Below are positions 19,577 through 28,475 of a DNA stretch of 64,000 nucleotides, one piece after another (position 1 is the first letter of the stretch; each line of letters starts with the position of its first letter). The notes beneath the pieces are model-generated. The model was given only the letters and a program-made list of their open reading frames with translations. It did no database searches and was not told the DNA's origin. The translations under genes and the position numbers were made by a program. Source of the stretch: Dyella silvae (GTDB taxonomy: Bacteria; Pseudomonadota; Gammaproteobacteria; Xanthomonadales; Rhodanobacteraceae); the NCBI RefSeq assembly GCF_026421305.1, contig NZ_JAPJBQ010000003.1, positions 520,646-584,645 of the forward strand. Reading direction: 5' to 3'.

Positions 19577-21016
19577 ATGCCGAATTTAAATGACATTCTG
19601 ATCCTGTTGCCGGAGCTGTATCTGGTGGCGGCGGCGTGCTTGCTGCTGCTGCTGGATGCCTTCATGAAGCCCGAGCAGCGCTCAATGCTGCACTGGCTGT
19701 CCATCGCCGTGCTGCTGGTGGGCGTCTATCTGGTGATTGCCGGTCAACCAAGCCAGACAGTGACCGCGTTCAACGGCATGTTCGTGCGCGACGGCGTAGC
19801 GGAAGTCCTCAAGGTCTTCGCTCTGCTTAGCACCGTGCTAGTGTTCTTCTACGCCAAGCCCTACCTGCAGGATCGCAAACTGTTTGTGGGCGAGTTCTAT
19901 ACGCTCACGATCTTTGCGGTCATCGGCATCATGTTGCTGGTCTCGGCCGGCAGCCTGCTCACCGTGTACCTGGGTCTGGAGCAGCTGACGCTGTCGTCTT
20001 ACGCGCTGGTAGCGCTGAATCGCGACTCGCGCCTGTCCTCCGAAGCGGCCATCAAGTACTTCGTGCTGGGTGCGCTGGCGTCGGGCATGCTGCTGTACGG
20101 CATGTCGATGGTCTACGGTGCCACCGGTACGCTGGACCTGGCTCACCTGCACATGGCGGCAGGGCAGACGACCATGCCGCACCTGCTGGTGTTTGGCCTG
20201 ATCTTCATGATCGTGGGCATCGGCTTCAAGCTCGGCGCTGCGCCGTTCCACATGTGGATCCCGGACGTTTACCAGGGCTCGCCCACGGCCGTCACCATCT
20301 TCATCGGCTCGGCACCCAAGCTGGCGGCCTTCGGCATGGCGTACCGCCTGCTGGGGACGGGGCTGGCAGATCTGTCGCACCACTGGCAGTTGATGCTGGC
20401 TTGCCTCGCGGTACTTTCGCTGGCCATCGGTAACCTGCTGGCCATCGTGCAGAGCAACCTCAAGCGTCTGCTGGCTTACTCGACCATCTCGCACATGGGC
20501 TACCTGTTGCTGGGTCTGGTCAACGCCGGCCCGGAGGGTTATGCCTCGGCGCTGTTCTACGCCATCAGCTATGCGCTGATGAGCGCCGCCGCGTTCGGTG
20601 TGATCCTGGCCCTGGCACGCGCCGGTTTCGAATGCGAAGAGATCGACGACCTGAAGGGGCTCAACCAGCGCTCGCCGTGGGCTGCGTTCCTGATGATGCT
20701 GGTGATGTTCTCGATGGCCGGCGTGCCGCCGATGTTCGGCTTCTTCGCCAAGCTGCTGGTGTTCCAGGCAGCGATCCATGCCGGTTTCCTGTGGCTGGCC
20801 ATCGTGGGCGCCGTGGCTGCCATCATCGGCATCTACTACTACCTGCGCGTGGTCAAGGTGATGTATTTCGACAAGCCCGTGGAAGGCACCGAAATCCGTC
20901 TCCAGAGCGATGTGTCGCTGCGCGTGGTGCTGTCGCTTAACGTGCTGGCGCTGTTGGTGCTGGGTATCGGCTGGGGCCCGCTGTTTGGTTGGTGCCAGCG
21001 GGTTTTTGTGGGTTGA
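19577..21016 (+). CDS. nuoN: NADH-quinone oxidoreductase subunit N
   Basis: NuoN (479 residues) is the ND2-type antiporter-like subunit and the last gene of the operon. GIGFKLGAAPFHMWIPDVYQGSP and LKRLLAYSTISHMGYLLLG are family signatures with the pumping lysines. It begins 12 bases after nuoM, and the stop is followed by a 10-bp hairpin without a T tract. Confidence 0.97.
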   Translation: MPNLNDILILLPELYLVAAACLLLLLDAFMKPEQRSMLHWLSIAVLLVGVYLVIAGQPSQTVTAFNGMFVRDGVAEVLKVFALLSTVLVFFYAKPYLQDRKLFVGEFYTLTIFAVIGIMLLVSAGSLLTVYLGLEQLTLSSYALVALNRDSRLSSEAAIKYFVLGALASGMLLYGMSMVYGATGTLDLAHLHMAAGQTTMPHLLVFGLIFMIVGIGFKLGAAPFHMWIPDVYQGSPTAVTIFIGSAPKLAAFGMAYRLLGTGLADLSHHWQLMLACLAVLSLAIGNLLAIVQSNLKRLLAYSTISHMGYLLLGLVNAGPEGYASALFYAISYALMSAAAFGVILALARAGFECEEIDDLKGLNQRSPWAAFLMMLVMFSMAGVPPMFGFFAKLLVFQAAIHAGFLWLAIVGAVAAIIGIYYYLRVVKVMYFDKPVEGTEIRLQSDVSLRVVLSLNVLALLVLGIGWGPLFGWCQRVFVG

Positions 21017-21023
21017 TGCGTGT

Positions 21024-21046
21024 CATGGCGGAGCCGCTCCGTCATG
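21024..21046 (+). other. Hairpin after the nuo operon
   Basis: CATGGCGGAG (21024-21033) pairs with CTCCGTCATG (21037-21046), including one G-T pair, around the loop CCG. It starts 8 bases after the nuoN stop. There is no following T run, so it may protect the 3' end or be a Rho-assisted end rather than an intrinsic terminator. Confidence 0.4.
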
Positions 21047-21086
21047 CGCACATTGAAAGATTTGTGAAAAAAATTAGCGAAAAAGC

Positions 21087-21115
21087 TTGCAAGAATCCGG
21101 CCATCTCGCTAATAT
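21087..21115 (+). promoter_or_regulatory. Promoter of the initiator tRNA (metY-rimP-nusA operon)
   Basis: TTGCAA (21087-21092) and TAATAT (21110-21115) have the ideal 17-base spacing, and the region just upstream is A-rich (GAAAAAAATTAGCGAAAAAG), like an UP element. The tRNA begins 13 bases after the -10 box. This is the strongest sigma-70 promoter seen in the window, as expected for a tRNA gene. Confidence 0.78.
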
Positions 21116-21128
21116 TTCTGGACTCTGA

Positions 21129-21205
<77 letters not shown>

Positions 21206-21224
21206 GATCTTTCTTAGAACAAGA

Positions 21225-21248
21225 AAGCCTCCTCGTGAGGCTTTTTTG
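21225..21248 (+). terminator. Intrinsic terminator after tRNA-fMet
   Basis: AAGCCTC (21225-21231) pairs with GAGGCTT (21237-21243) around a 5-base loop, overlapping a run of six T (21242-21247). It should end most tRNA transcripts, with some read-through into rimP-nusA. Confidence 0.85.
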
Positions 21249-21348
21249 TTGGGCGCATGGAAGCGTCGCACATATGTCACAGGCTGCTTCGATGCTGTTT
21301 GTGCGGTGCCCCGAAAGAGTCTGGATGAGTCGGGACATCGGCGAGGAC

Positions 21349-21363
21349 GCTCTTTTCAAGAGC
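21349..21363 (+). other. First hairpin of the rimP leader
   Basis: GCTCTT (21349-21354) pairs with AAGAGC (21358-21363) around TTC. It lies only 5 bases before the terminator-like hairpin at 21368-21392, and the two together form a compact leader structure ahead of rimP. Confidence 0.5.
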
Positions 21364-21367
21364 ATGG

Positions 21368-21393
21368 AATGGGCCGCTTGAGCCCATTTTTTG
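21368..21393 (+). terminator. Terminator-like hairpin in the rimP leader
   Basis: AATGGGC (21368-21374, inner ATGGGC) pairs with GCCCATT (21382-21388) around a 7-base loop, followed by T residues to 21392. It ends 31 bases before the rimP start. A premature terminator before rimP is known in enterobacteria; this could be its counterpart and a target of NusA feedback. That function is inference. Confidence 0.6.
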
Positions 21394-21423
21394 TTTCTGG
21401 CGACGAGTAACGATAGGCGAATC

Positions 21424-21939
21424 ATGGACACGCAGGCACTGGCACAACGCTTCACCGAAGTTCTGTCCGATCTGGGGCTGGAATGCATCGGCGTGGAGTT
21501 CACCCCGTCGCAGGGGCAGAGTACGCTGCGAGTTTATCTTGACACCGAGGGTCGCGAAGTCGGCCTGGACGATTGCGAGACCGCCAGCCGCGAGCTGTCG
21601 GCGTTGCTGGACGTGGAGGACCCGATTCCGGGCCACTACGTGCTGGAAGTTTCCTCTCCCGGCATCGATCGTCCTTTGTTCACGGCCGCGCAGTTCGCCA
21701 AGGTGGCGGGTACGGAAGTAAAGGTATTGCTGAAGGCGCCCCTGGAAGGACGTCGCCGCTTGCGCGGCAAGGTGGTCTCGGTGGATGGCGAGCGGATATC
21801 GCTGGAAGGCGAGGGCAAGACTTTCGAGTTCAACCACGACGCAGTGGAAAGCGCGCGTGTAGTGCCTGACTGGGTGGCGCTCGGTTACGTGCCGCAGCCC
21901 AAGCCGGGTAAGAAGCCGGGCCAGAAGGCCACGAAGTAA
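21424..21939 (+). CDS. rimP: Ribosome maturation factor RimP
   Basis: RimP (171 residues) is needed for 30S subunit maturation. The N-terminal domain has [24 protein letters not shown], and the central [36 protein letters not shown] is the family signature, split here around positions 50-85. The ATG at 21424 is used because [20 protein letters not shown] fits the family; an ATG at 21391 lies in the leader hairpin. It is first of the rimP-nusA-infB-rbfA-truB-rpsO-pnp series. Confidence 0.95.
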   Translation: MDTQALAQRFTEVLSDLGLECIGVEFTPSQGQSTLRVYLDTEGREVGLDDCETASRELSALLDVEDPIPGHYVLEVSSPGIDRPLFTAAQFAKVAGTEVKVLLKAPLEGRRRLRGKVVSVDGERISLEGEGKTFEFNHDAVESARVVPDWVALGYVPQPKPGKKPGQKATK

Positions 21940-21986
21940 TCAATCGAAACCGATCGGACGCAGGCTGCGTCTACGGAGTTGCTGCA

Positions 21987-23492
21987 ATGAGCAAAGAGCT
22001 TTTGCTGGTGGTTGACGCGGTTGCCAACGAAAAGGGCGTGCCGCGCGAAGTGATTTTCCAGGCAATGGAAGCGGCGCTCGCGTCCGCTGCCAAGAAGCGC
22101 TATCCGGATGAAGATCCGGATATCCGCGTGGTCATCGATCGCCACACCGGCGATTACGAGACCTTCCGCCGTTGGGAAATCATCGCAGACGACGGTGAGA
22201 TGGAATCACCGTTCCACCAGGTGCGCCTGATGGATGCCGTCGACGAGCGCGAAGGCGCTGAGGTCGGCGAGTACATCGAGACGCAGATCGAGAACGCCGA
22301 ATTCGGTCGCATCGCCGCGCAGGCCGCCAAGCAGGTGATCGTGCAGCGCGTGCGCGAAGCCGAGCGCATGCAGGTGGTGGACGCCTTCCGCGATCGCGTG
22401 GGCGAGCTGGTCACCGGCATCGTCAAGCGCGTTGAGCGCGGTAACGTGTACCTCGACCTGGGCAGCAACGCCGAAGCCTTCATTCCGCGCGACCGGACCA
22501 TTCCGCGCGAGTCGGCCCGCGTTGGCGACCGCGTTCGCGGCTACCTCTACGAGGTGCGCTCGGAAGCTCGCGGCCCGCAGCTGTTCGTGTCGCGTGCCGC
22601 ACCGGAATTCATGATCGAGCTGTTCAAGCTCGAAGTGCCGGAAGTCGGCCAGGGCCTGGTCGAGATCAAGGGCTGCGCCCGCGACCCGGGTGACCGCGCC
22701 AAGATCGCCGTCGTCGCGCACGATTCGCGCACCGATCCCATCGGTGCCTGCATCGGTATGCGCGGTTCGCGTGTGCAGGCCGTGTCCAACGAGCTCAACG
22801 GTGAGCGCGTGGACATCATCCTGTGGCACGAAAACCAGGCGCAGTACGTCATCAACGCGATGGCGCCGGCGGAAGTCCAGTCCATCATCATGGACGAAGA
22901 AAAGCATTCCATGGATATCGCCGTGGCTGAGGACAAGCTGTCTCAGGCCATCGGTCGCGGTGGCCAGAACGTGCGCCTCGCCAGCAAGCTCACCGGCTGG
23001 CAGCTCAACGTGATGACGCAGGATCAGGTTGCCGCCAAGAGCGAAGCCGAACAGGAGGCCTCGCGCCAGCTGTTCATGGACAAGCTGGAAGTGGACCAGG
23101 AGATCGCCAGCATCCTCGTGCAGGAAGGCTTCTCCAGCGTCGAGGAAATCGCCTACGTCCCGAGCGCCGAGTTGCTCGCAGTCGAAGGCTTCGACGAAGA
23201 CATTGTGGAAGAGCTCCGCGCCCGCGCCCGCGACGCGCTGCTTACGGAAGCGCTGGCAGTGGAAGAGGGCATCGACGAGCACCAGCCGTCGGAAGAGCTC
23301 CTGCAACTGCCGGGCATGGACGACGCAACGGCCTACGCACTGGCTTCGCGTGAAATCGTGACGGTGGACGACCTGGCCGATCTGGCGGTCGACGACCTGA
23401 TCGATATCGAAGGTATGGACGAAGATCGTGCCGCAGCGCTGATCATGGCCGCACGTGCGCCGATGATCGCGCGTCTGGAGAAGGGTGGCTAA
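21987..23492 (+). CDS. nusA: Transcription termination/antitermination factor NusA
   Basis: NusA (501 residues) binds RNA polymerase and nascent RNA. An N-terminal polymerase-binding domain is followed by S1 (around GELVTGIVKRVERGNVYLDLG) and two KH domains, the first with DPIGACIGMRGSRVQAVSNELNGE and the second with LSQAIGRGGQNVRLASKLTGW. Two acidic helix-hairpin-helix repeats lie at the C-terminus (SVEEIAYVPSAELLAVEGFDE and MDDATAYALASREIVTVDDL), as in E. coli. CGGAG is placed 9 bases upstream. Confidence 0.98.
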   Translation: MSKELLLVVDAVANEKGVPREVIFQAMEAALASAAKKRYPDEDPDIRVVIDRHTGDYETFRRWEIIADDGEMESPFHQVRLMDAVDEREGAEVGEYIETQIENAEFGRIAAQAAKQVIVQRVREAERMQVVDAFRDRVGELVTGIVKRVERGNVYLDLGSNAEAFIPRDRTIPRESARVGDRVRGYLYEVRSEARGPQLFVSRAAPEFMIELFKLEVPEVGQGLVEIKGCARDPGDRAKIAVVAHDSRTDPIGACIGMRGSRVQAVSNELNGERVDIILWHENQAQYVINAMAPAEVQSIIMDEEKHSMDIAVAEDKLSQAIGRGGQNVRLASKLTGWQLNVMTQDQVAAKSEAEQEASRQLFMDKLEVDQEIASILVQEGFSSVEEIAYVPSAELLAVEGFDEDIVEELRARARDALLTEALAVEEGIDEHQPSEELLQLPGMDDATAYALASREIVTVDDLADLAVDDLIDIEGMDEDRAAALIMAARAPMIARLEKGG

Positions 23493-23620
23493 GCGCGGGC
23501 GGCAGCGCCCTGGATGGGCGCGCCGAGGGAGGCCTGAAGGGCCTTCCACCAGGGATGGTGGTGGCCGTGCAGGCGAAGCCGTACGGACGATAAGCGCGGG
23601 AATGGCGGAGAAAGAACACG

Positions 23621-26446
23621 ATGTCCGGTGAAACGATTAAACAACTTGCCCAGAGCATGAAGGTGCCCGTCGACAAGCTGCTCACGCAGCTTGGCCAGGC
23701 TGGCATGTCCTTTTCGGACCCTGAGCAGATCATCAGCAGCACTGAAAAGATGAAGCTGCTTGGCTTCCTGCGACGCAGCCATGGCAAAGAAGCCCCGGCT
23801 GAGGGCGAGAGTGAGTCACCGCGTCAGATCACGCTCAAGCGCAGCACTCGTGGCGAACTGAAGCTGTCCACGCCGGGTGGCCGTGGTGCCACGGGTGGCG
23901 CCAAGACGGTCAACGTCGAAGTGCGCGCCAAGCGGACCTACGTCAAGCGCAGCGTCATTGCCGAAGAAGCGGGCACTGACGGCGTGCGCGAAGATGCCGT
24001 GCGCAAGTTGCAGGAATCTCAGGCGCAGCGCGATCACGAAGAGACCGAGCGTCTCGAAGCCGATCGCCGCCGCCAGGAAGAGGCCCAGCAGCGCGCCGAG
24101 GATGCTCAGCGTCAGCGTGAGGCCGAGGAAGAACAGCGTCGCCAGCAGGCTGAGGCTGAAGCTGAGGCAGCCGCGCGCGCGAAAGAGCAGCAGGAGCGTC
24201 AGGCTGCTGTTGAAGAAGTTGCTGAAGTGGCTGCTCCGGAAGTCGCGGCCGTCGTGGCAGCGCCGGCTTCGGCCGAATCGGCCGGAAAGACCGCGCCGGC
24301 TGAGGCCACCGTGCAGAAGATCGTCGACCATAGCTCGTTCGGCATGATCTTGCCGCGCATCCATGAACCGCGTCGCCGTGAGAAGAAGGTGGTTGTGGCA
24401 CCGGCACCGGCGCCCGCACCGGCACCAGCTCCGGCGCCGGCCGCCGCCGCCGCGGCTCCTGGCGCCGCCGCCAACAAGACCCGTTACGCCCGCGAGCGCG
24501 ACGAAGGCCCTGGTGGCAAGCGTTTTGCCGCCGGCGAGATGCATCTCAGCGACGCCGATCGTGCGCGCCGCTCCAACAATAAGCGCGGCGGCAAGGCCGG
24601 GCGTGGCTCCGGCCGCGATGTGCCGCGCTCCGGTGCAGCCTCCTCGGGCGGTCCGCACGGCTTCACGCGTCCGACCGCAGCCGTCGTGCGCGAAGTGGTC
24701 GTGGGCGACAACAACGTGGTCGCCGACCTTGCCAACAAGATGGCGGTCAAGGGTTCGGAAGTGGTCAAGGCGCTCTTCAAGATGGGCGTGATGGCCACCA
24801 TCAACCAGACCATCGATCACGACACGGCCGTGTTGGTGATCGAGGAGCTCGGTCACAAGGCCGTGGCGGTGAGCGAGAACAACGCTGAAGCCGCGCTGGC
24901 CGCCCACACGCAGAATGCCGAACTCGAGGGCGAGAAGAAGCCGCGTCCGCCGGTGGTCACCATCATGGGCCACGTCGACCACGGCAAGACCTCGACACTC
25001 GACTACATCCGCCGTACCAAGGTTGCCTCCGGTGAAGCGGGCGGCATTACGCAGCACATTGGTGCGTACCATGTGGAAACGCCCAAGGGCGTCATCACGT
25101 TCCTCGACACCCCGGGCCATGCGGCGTTTACGTCGATGCGTGCCCGTGGCGCCCAGTCCACCGACATCGTGGTGCTGGTGGTCGCGGCCGACGATGGTGT
25201 GATGCCTCAGACGGCCGAAGCCGTGAAGCATGCGCGCGCCGCCAAGGTGCCGCTGATCGTGGCACTCAACAAGATGGACAAGGCCGACGCCAACCCGGAC
25301 CACGTCAAGCAGGGCCTCGGCAACCTGGAAGTGATTCCGGAAGAGTGGGGTGGTGACACGCCGTTCGTGCCGATCTCCGCCAAGACCGGTATGGGCATCG
25401 ACGACCTGCTCGACGCTATCCTGGTCCAGGCCGAAGTGATGGAGCTGACGGCGGTCGAAGACGGTCCGGCGTCCGGCGTGGTGATCGAGTCGAGCCTGGA
25501 TCGCGGTCGCGGTCCGGTGGCGACGGTGCTGGTGCAGCAGGGCACGCTCAAGCGCGGCGACTTCGTCGTATGCGGTATCGAGTATGGCCGCATGCGTGCG
25601 CTGATCGACGAGAACGGCAAGACCGTGCAGGAAGCGGGTCCGTCGATTCCGGTGCAGGTGCTGGGTCTGTCCGGCGTGCCCGAATCCGGTGACGACTTCG
25701 TGGTGGTGGCGGACGAACGCCTCGCCCGTGAAGTGGCCGCCGAGCGTCAGCTCAAGCGCCGCGAAACCCGCATGGTCAGCAAGGCCAACCGCCTTGAGGA
25801 CATCATGGCCCAGATGGCACAGGGTGCCGAGCAGCAGACGCTCAACATCCTGGTCAAGGCCGACGTGCAGGGTTCGGTGCAGGCGCTGCGCGAGTCCCTC
25901 AGCGCGATCGGCAACGAGAACGTGAAGGTCAACGTGATCGCGGCCGGTGTCGGTGGTATCACCGAATCCGACGCCACGCTGGCCGCGGCCTCCAAGGCGC
26001 TGGTCATCGGCTTCAACGTCCGTGCCGATGCCTCGGCACGCAAGGTGATCGATACCTCGGGCCTCGACGTTCGTTACTTCTCGATCATCTATGACGTGAT
26101 CGACCAGGTGAAGCAGGCCGCTTCGGGTCTGCTGGGCAAGGAAGTGCGCGAAGAGATCATCGGCGTCGCTCAGGTGCGCGAGGTCTTCCGTAGCTCCAAG
26201 TTCGGCGCAGTGGCCGGTTGTATGGTCATCGAAGGCACGGTCAAGCGCAGCAAGCCGATCCGCGTGTTGCGCGACAACACGGTGGTCTTCCAGGGCGAAC
26301 TGGAATCGCTGCGTCGCTTCAAGGACCTCGTCGACGAAGTGCGTAACGGCATGGAATGCGGTATCGCCGTGAAGCAGTACAACGACGTCAAGGTCGGCGA
26401 CCAGATCGAGTGCTTTGAGCGTATCGAGGTGGCCCGCACGCTGTAA
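23621..26446 (+). CDS. infB: Translation initiation factor IF-2
   Basis: IF-2 (941 residues) brings fMet-tRNA to the 30S subunit and hydrolyses GTP. It has an IF2_N fold ([21 protein letters not shown]) and a long charged coil with Arg/Gln/Glu-rich sequence. A proline-alanine repeat tract at about residues 260-285 precedes a second IF2_N fold, then the GTPase domain with GHVDHGKT (450-457), DTPGHAAF and NKMDKAD. The beta-barrel and initiator-tRNA-binding C-terminal domains are intact. The intergenic stretch from nusA is 128 bases with no clear element. Confidence 0.97.
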   Translation: MSGETIKQLAQSMKVPVDKLLTQLGQAGMSFSDPEQIISSTEKMKLLGFLRRSHGKEAPAEGESESPRQITLKRSTRGELKLSTPGGRGATGGAKTVNVEVRAKRTYVKRSVIAEEAGTDGVREDAVRKLQESQAQRDHEETERLEADRRRQEEAQQRAEDAQRQREAEEEQRRQQAEAEAEAAARAKEQQERQAAVEEVAEVAAPEVAAVVAAPASAESAGKTAPAEATVQKIVDHSSFGMILPRIHEPRRREKKVVVAPAPAPAPAPAPAPAAAAAAPGAAANKTRYARERDEGPGGKRFAAGEMHLSDADRARRSNNKRGGKAGRGSGRDVPRSGAASSGGPHGFTRPTAAVVREVVVGDNNVVADLANKMAVKGSEVVKALFKMGVMATINQTIDHDTAVLVIEELGHKAVAVSENNAEAALAAHTQNAELEGEKKPRPPVVTIMGHVDHGKTSTLDYIRRTKVASGEAGGITQHIGAYHVETPKGVITFLDTPGHAAFTSMRARGAQSTDIVVLVVAADDGVMPQTAEAVKHARAAKVPLIVALNKMDKADANPDHVKQGLGNLEVIPEEWGGDTPFVPISAKTGMGIDDLLDAILVQAEVMELTAVEDGPASGVVIESSLDRGRGPVATVLVQQGTLKRGDFVVCGIEYGRMRALIDENGKTVQEAGPSIPVQVLGLSGVPESGDDFVVVADERLAREVAAERQLKRRETRMVSKANRLEDIMAQMAQGAEQQTLNILVKADVQGSVQALRESLSAIGNENVKVNVIAAGVGGITESDATLAAASKALVIGFNVRADASARKVIDTSGLDVRYFSIIYDVIDQVKQAASGLLGKEVREEIIGVAQVREVFRSSKFGAVAGCMVIEGTVKRSKPIRVLRDNTVVFQGELESLRRFKDLVDEVRNGMECGIAVKQYNDVKVGDQIECFERIEVARTL

Positions 26447-26447
26447 T

Positions 26448-26477
26448 GGTGACCGGCCTGCGAACCGGGCCGTCACC
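26448..26477 (+). other. Hairpin just after infB
   Basis: GGTGAC (26448-26453) pairs with GTCACC (26472-26477), with further G-C pairing inside (GGCC with GGCC). A TTTT at 26488-26491 is 10 bases away, so this is at best a weak terminator; transcript processing or 3' protection of infB are other possibilities. Confidence 0.35.
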
Positions 26478-26572
26478 CCAGCGGTGGTTTTATCGGCGGG
26501 CGGTGTGGACTTCCACATCGCTCGCTTCGTTTTTCGGGGCTGGCCGTGTCGGCGGGCCCCACCTTGAACAGT

Positions 26573-26620
26573 GCGGCCATGGATGGTCGCTTTTTGCCCG
26601 TCGCGTTCACGGATGAACGC
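26573..26620 (+). repeat. 48-bp double-hairpin repeat, copy 1 (before rbfA)
   Basis: GCGGCCA-TGGA-TGGTCGC (26573-26590, one G-T pair) and GCGTTCA-CGGA-TGAACGC (26603-26620) are two 7-bp hairpins with 4-base loops, separated by 12 bases. The same pair of hairpins with the same spacing occurs at 28405-28452 and 44676-44723 in the opposite orientation on this strand. It ends 19 bases before the rbfA start codon. Confidence 0.85.
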
Positions 26621-26639
26621 AAAGACTGAGGAGTGCGTC

Positions 26640-27029
26640 ATGCCTTCACGCGATTTCAAGCGTACCGACCGCGTCGGCGCCGAGCTGCGCCGCGAACTGG
26701 CCCTGTTGGTCCATGCTGCCGTGCGCGATCACGGCCTGCCGTCGGTCAGCGTGTCGGACGTCGAGGTCACCCGTGACCTGGACTGGGCCACGGTTTGGGT
26801 CACCGCGCTTCAGCCAGAGCGTTCCGTCGAGGCCATGAAGGCGCTCAAGGAGCTGGCCATCGAATTCCGTCGCGAGCTGTCGCGCACCATGCGGCTGCGC
26901 CGGGTGCCGGAGCTGCGCTTCAAGTACGACGACTCGGTCGACAAAGGCGAGCGCATCGAACACCTGCTGAAGCAGGACGCGGCGCGCACGCCGGCGCCGG
27001 GCGAAGAAGGCGAAAGCACGGAAGACTAA
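26640..27029 (+). CDS. rbfA: Ribosome-binding factor A
   Basis: RbfA (129 residues) is a KH-fold factor that binds the 30S subunit and helps 16S rRNA 5'-end maturation and cold adaptation. The typical VGAELRRELALLV, VSDVEVTRDLDWATVWVT and LRRVPELRFKYDDSVDKGERIEHLL are present. The ATG at 26640 follows GAGGAG at 26628-26633; a longer frame from 26571 would run through the double-hairpin repeat and lacks similarity. Confidence 0.95.
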   Translation: MPSRDFKRTDRVGAELRRELALLVHAAVRDHGLPSVSVSDVEVTRDLDWATVWVTALQPERSVEAMKALKELAIEFRRELSRTMRLRRVPELRFKYDDSVDKGERIEHLLKQDAARTPAPGEEGESTED

Positions 27030-27045
27030 GGGTGAAGATGTCCGC

Positions 27046-27984
27046 ATGAAGCGCCGCATCCGTTTTCGCGACCTGCACGGCATCGTGTTGCTGGACAAGC
27101 CGCTGGGGTTGAGCTCCAACGCGGCCCTGCAGGTGGTTCGCAAAGGCATTTTCCGGGCAGAGAAGGGCGGCCACACCGGCGCGCTCGATCCGCTGGCCAC
27201 GGGCCTGTTGCCGCTCTGCTTCGGCGAAGCCACCAAGCTTGCCGGCATGCTGCTGGGCTCCCGCAAGGCCTATCTGGCCGAGTGCAAGCTGGGCGCGACC
27301 ACCAATACCGCCGACCTCGAGGGAGAAATCGTGCTGGAGCGGCCGGTGCCCGTGCTCTCCGATGCCGCCATCGAGGCTGCGCTGGCCAAGCTGCGTGGAC
27401 GCATCACTCAGGTGCCGCCGGCTTTTTCAGCGATCAAGCGCGATGGCGAGCCGCTTTACGTCAAGGCTCGGCGCGGCGAAGCGGTGGACGTGCCTGCGCG
27501 CGAGGTGGAGGTTTACCGGCTGGACGTGGTTTCCCGTTCGGACGACAGCCTCACCCTGTATGTCGAATGCGGCTCTGGCACCTACATCCGGAGCTTGGCC
27601 GTGGACCTGGGTGAGGACCTGGGCTGCGGCGCCCACCTGACAGCCCTGCGGCGCCTCTGGGTGGAGCCGTTCAAGGAGCCGGCCATGGTCACGGTCGAGC
27701 AGCTTCAGGCCGCAGCAGAGCAGGGCGATGACGCCTTGCTGGCGCTACTGCTGCCGGTGTCGGCCGGCCTGGCGGGGTTGCCCGTGCTGAGGTTGGATGC
27801 GGCGCGCACCGCGGCCGTCTCACAGGGGCAGCAGATTCCGATCGACCCCTCGCTGAGCGGACAGCAGGCGGTGTTTGGCGATGACGGTCGTTTGTTGATC
27901 CTGGGCGAGGCGGTGGACGGAAAGCTGCATATCGTGCGGGGCTTCAATCTGCCGCCTGAAGGCCAGGATGGCAGCAAAACATGA
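27046..27984 (+). CDS. truB: tRNA pseudouridine-55 synthase
   Basis: TruB (312 residues) makes pseudouridine 55 in the T loop of tRNAs and acts as a tRNA chaperone. The catalytic aspartate is in GGHTGALDPLATGLLPLCFG; IVLLDKPLGLSSN, AYLAECKLGATTNTADLEGE and CGSGTYIRSLAVDLGEDLG are the other family blocks. The C-terminal domain is complete. It starts 16 bases after rbfA. Confidence 0.97.
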   Translation: MKRRIRFRDLHGIVLLDKPLGLSSNAALQVVRKGIFRAEKGGHTGALDPLATGLLPLCFGEATKLAGMLLGSRKAYLAECKLGATTNTADLEGEIVLERPVPVLSDAAIEAALAKLRGRITQVPPAFSAIKRDGEPLYVKARRGEAVDVPAREVEVYRLDVVSRSDDSLTLYVECGSGTYIRSLAVDLGEDLGCGAHLTALRRLWVEPFKEPAMVTVEQLQAAAEQGDDALLALLLPVSAGLAGLPVLRLDAARTAAVSQGQQIPIDPSLSGQQAVFGDDGRLLILGEAVDGKLHIVRGFNLPPEGQDGSKT

Positions 27985-27989
27985 CGGTC

Positions 27990-28019
27990 TTGTTGTCATA
28001 GGGCTCCGCTCGCTACAAT
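27990..28019 (+). promoter_or_regulatory. Candidate rpsO promoter
   Basis: A -10 box TACAAT (28014-28019) is preceded by TTGTTG (27990-27995, spacing 18) or TTGTCA (27993-27998, spacing 15). It lies just after the truB stop and upstream of the large leader hairpin, so the hairpin would be in the 5' leader of an rpsO-pnp transcript. Confidence 0.5.
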
Positions 28020-28052
28020 ACGGAGCTTGTTCGAGAATTTTCATTCATCAAG

Positions 28053-28109
28053 GCGAAGCTTGCGCAACGTCATCCTGTGACGTTGCGCAAGCTTCGCACC
28101 CGTTTTTTT
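28053..28109 (+). terminator. 20-bp perfect hairpin plus T tract in the rpsO leader
   Basis: The arms 28053-28072 and 28078-28097 pair perfectly over 20 bp around the loop TCCTG, followed by ACCCG and seven T (28103-28109). The rpsO start is 13 bases further. It could end truB transcripts, act as an attenuator of rpsO-pnp, or be an RNase III site, since 20 bp is long enough. Which of these holds cannot be told from sequence. Confidence 0.8.
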
Positions 28110-28122
28110 AGGAAGAGATCCC

Positions 28123-28392
28123 ATGTCCCTTACCGCAGAACAGACCGGCAAGATCATCGCTGACTTCGGCCGCGTGCCGAACGACACCGGTTCGCCGGAA
28201 GTCCAGGTGGCCCTGCTGTCGGCTCGCATCGACCACCTCACCGGCCACTTCAAAGAGCATAAGCAGGATCACCACTCCCGCCGTGGTCTGCTGAAGCTGG
28301 TCAACCAGCGCAAGCGTCTGCTGACGTACCTGAAGGATCGTGACCTGGCTCGTTACCAGGGCCTCATCGAGCGCCTCGGCCTCCGTCGCTAA
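28123..28392 (+). CDS. rpsO: 30S ribosomal protein S15
   Basis: S15 (89 residues, normal length) binds the central domain of 16S rRNA early in 30S assembly. [45 protein letters not shown] is the family core, present in full. The ATG is preceded by AGGAAGAG. In E. coli S15 represses its own mRNA through a leader fold; here a long hairpin lies just upstream of the start. It is followed by pnp, the conserved pairing. Confidence 0.98.
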   Translation: MSLTAEQTGKIIADFGRVPNDTGSPEVQVALLSARIDHLTGHFKEHKQDHHSRRGLLKLVNQRKRLLTYLKDRDLARYQGLIERLGLRR

Positions 28393-28404
28393 GGTTGATG
28401 TTTT

Positions 28405-28452
28405 GCGTTCATCCGTGAACGCAAAACTCAAAAAGCGGCCATTCATGGCCGC
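28405..28452 (+). repeat. 48-bp double-hairpin repeat, copy 2 (before pnp)
   Basis: GCGTTCA-TCCG-TGAACGC (28405-28422) and GCGGCCA-TTCA-TGGCCGC (28435-28452) are separated by 12 bases. In this copy the first stem extends by four T-A pairs (28401-28404 with 28423-28426), giving 11 bp. It ends 23 bases before the pnp start. Confidence 0.88.
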
Positions 28453-28475
28453 ACTTTCAAATTCAGGATAAGACA

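Noticed and set aside
24397..24470. Repetitive GC-rich tract in infB as an insertion or tandem repeat element
   Set aside because: It encodes a proline-alanine linker in frame, normal for the variable N-terminal region of IF-2.
23816..26659. 947-codon minus-strand frame opposite infB
   Set aside because: Antisense to an intact infB; low-complexity product.
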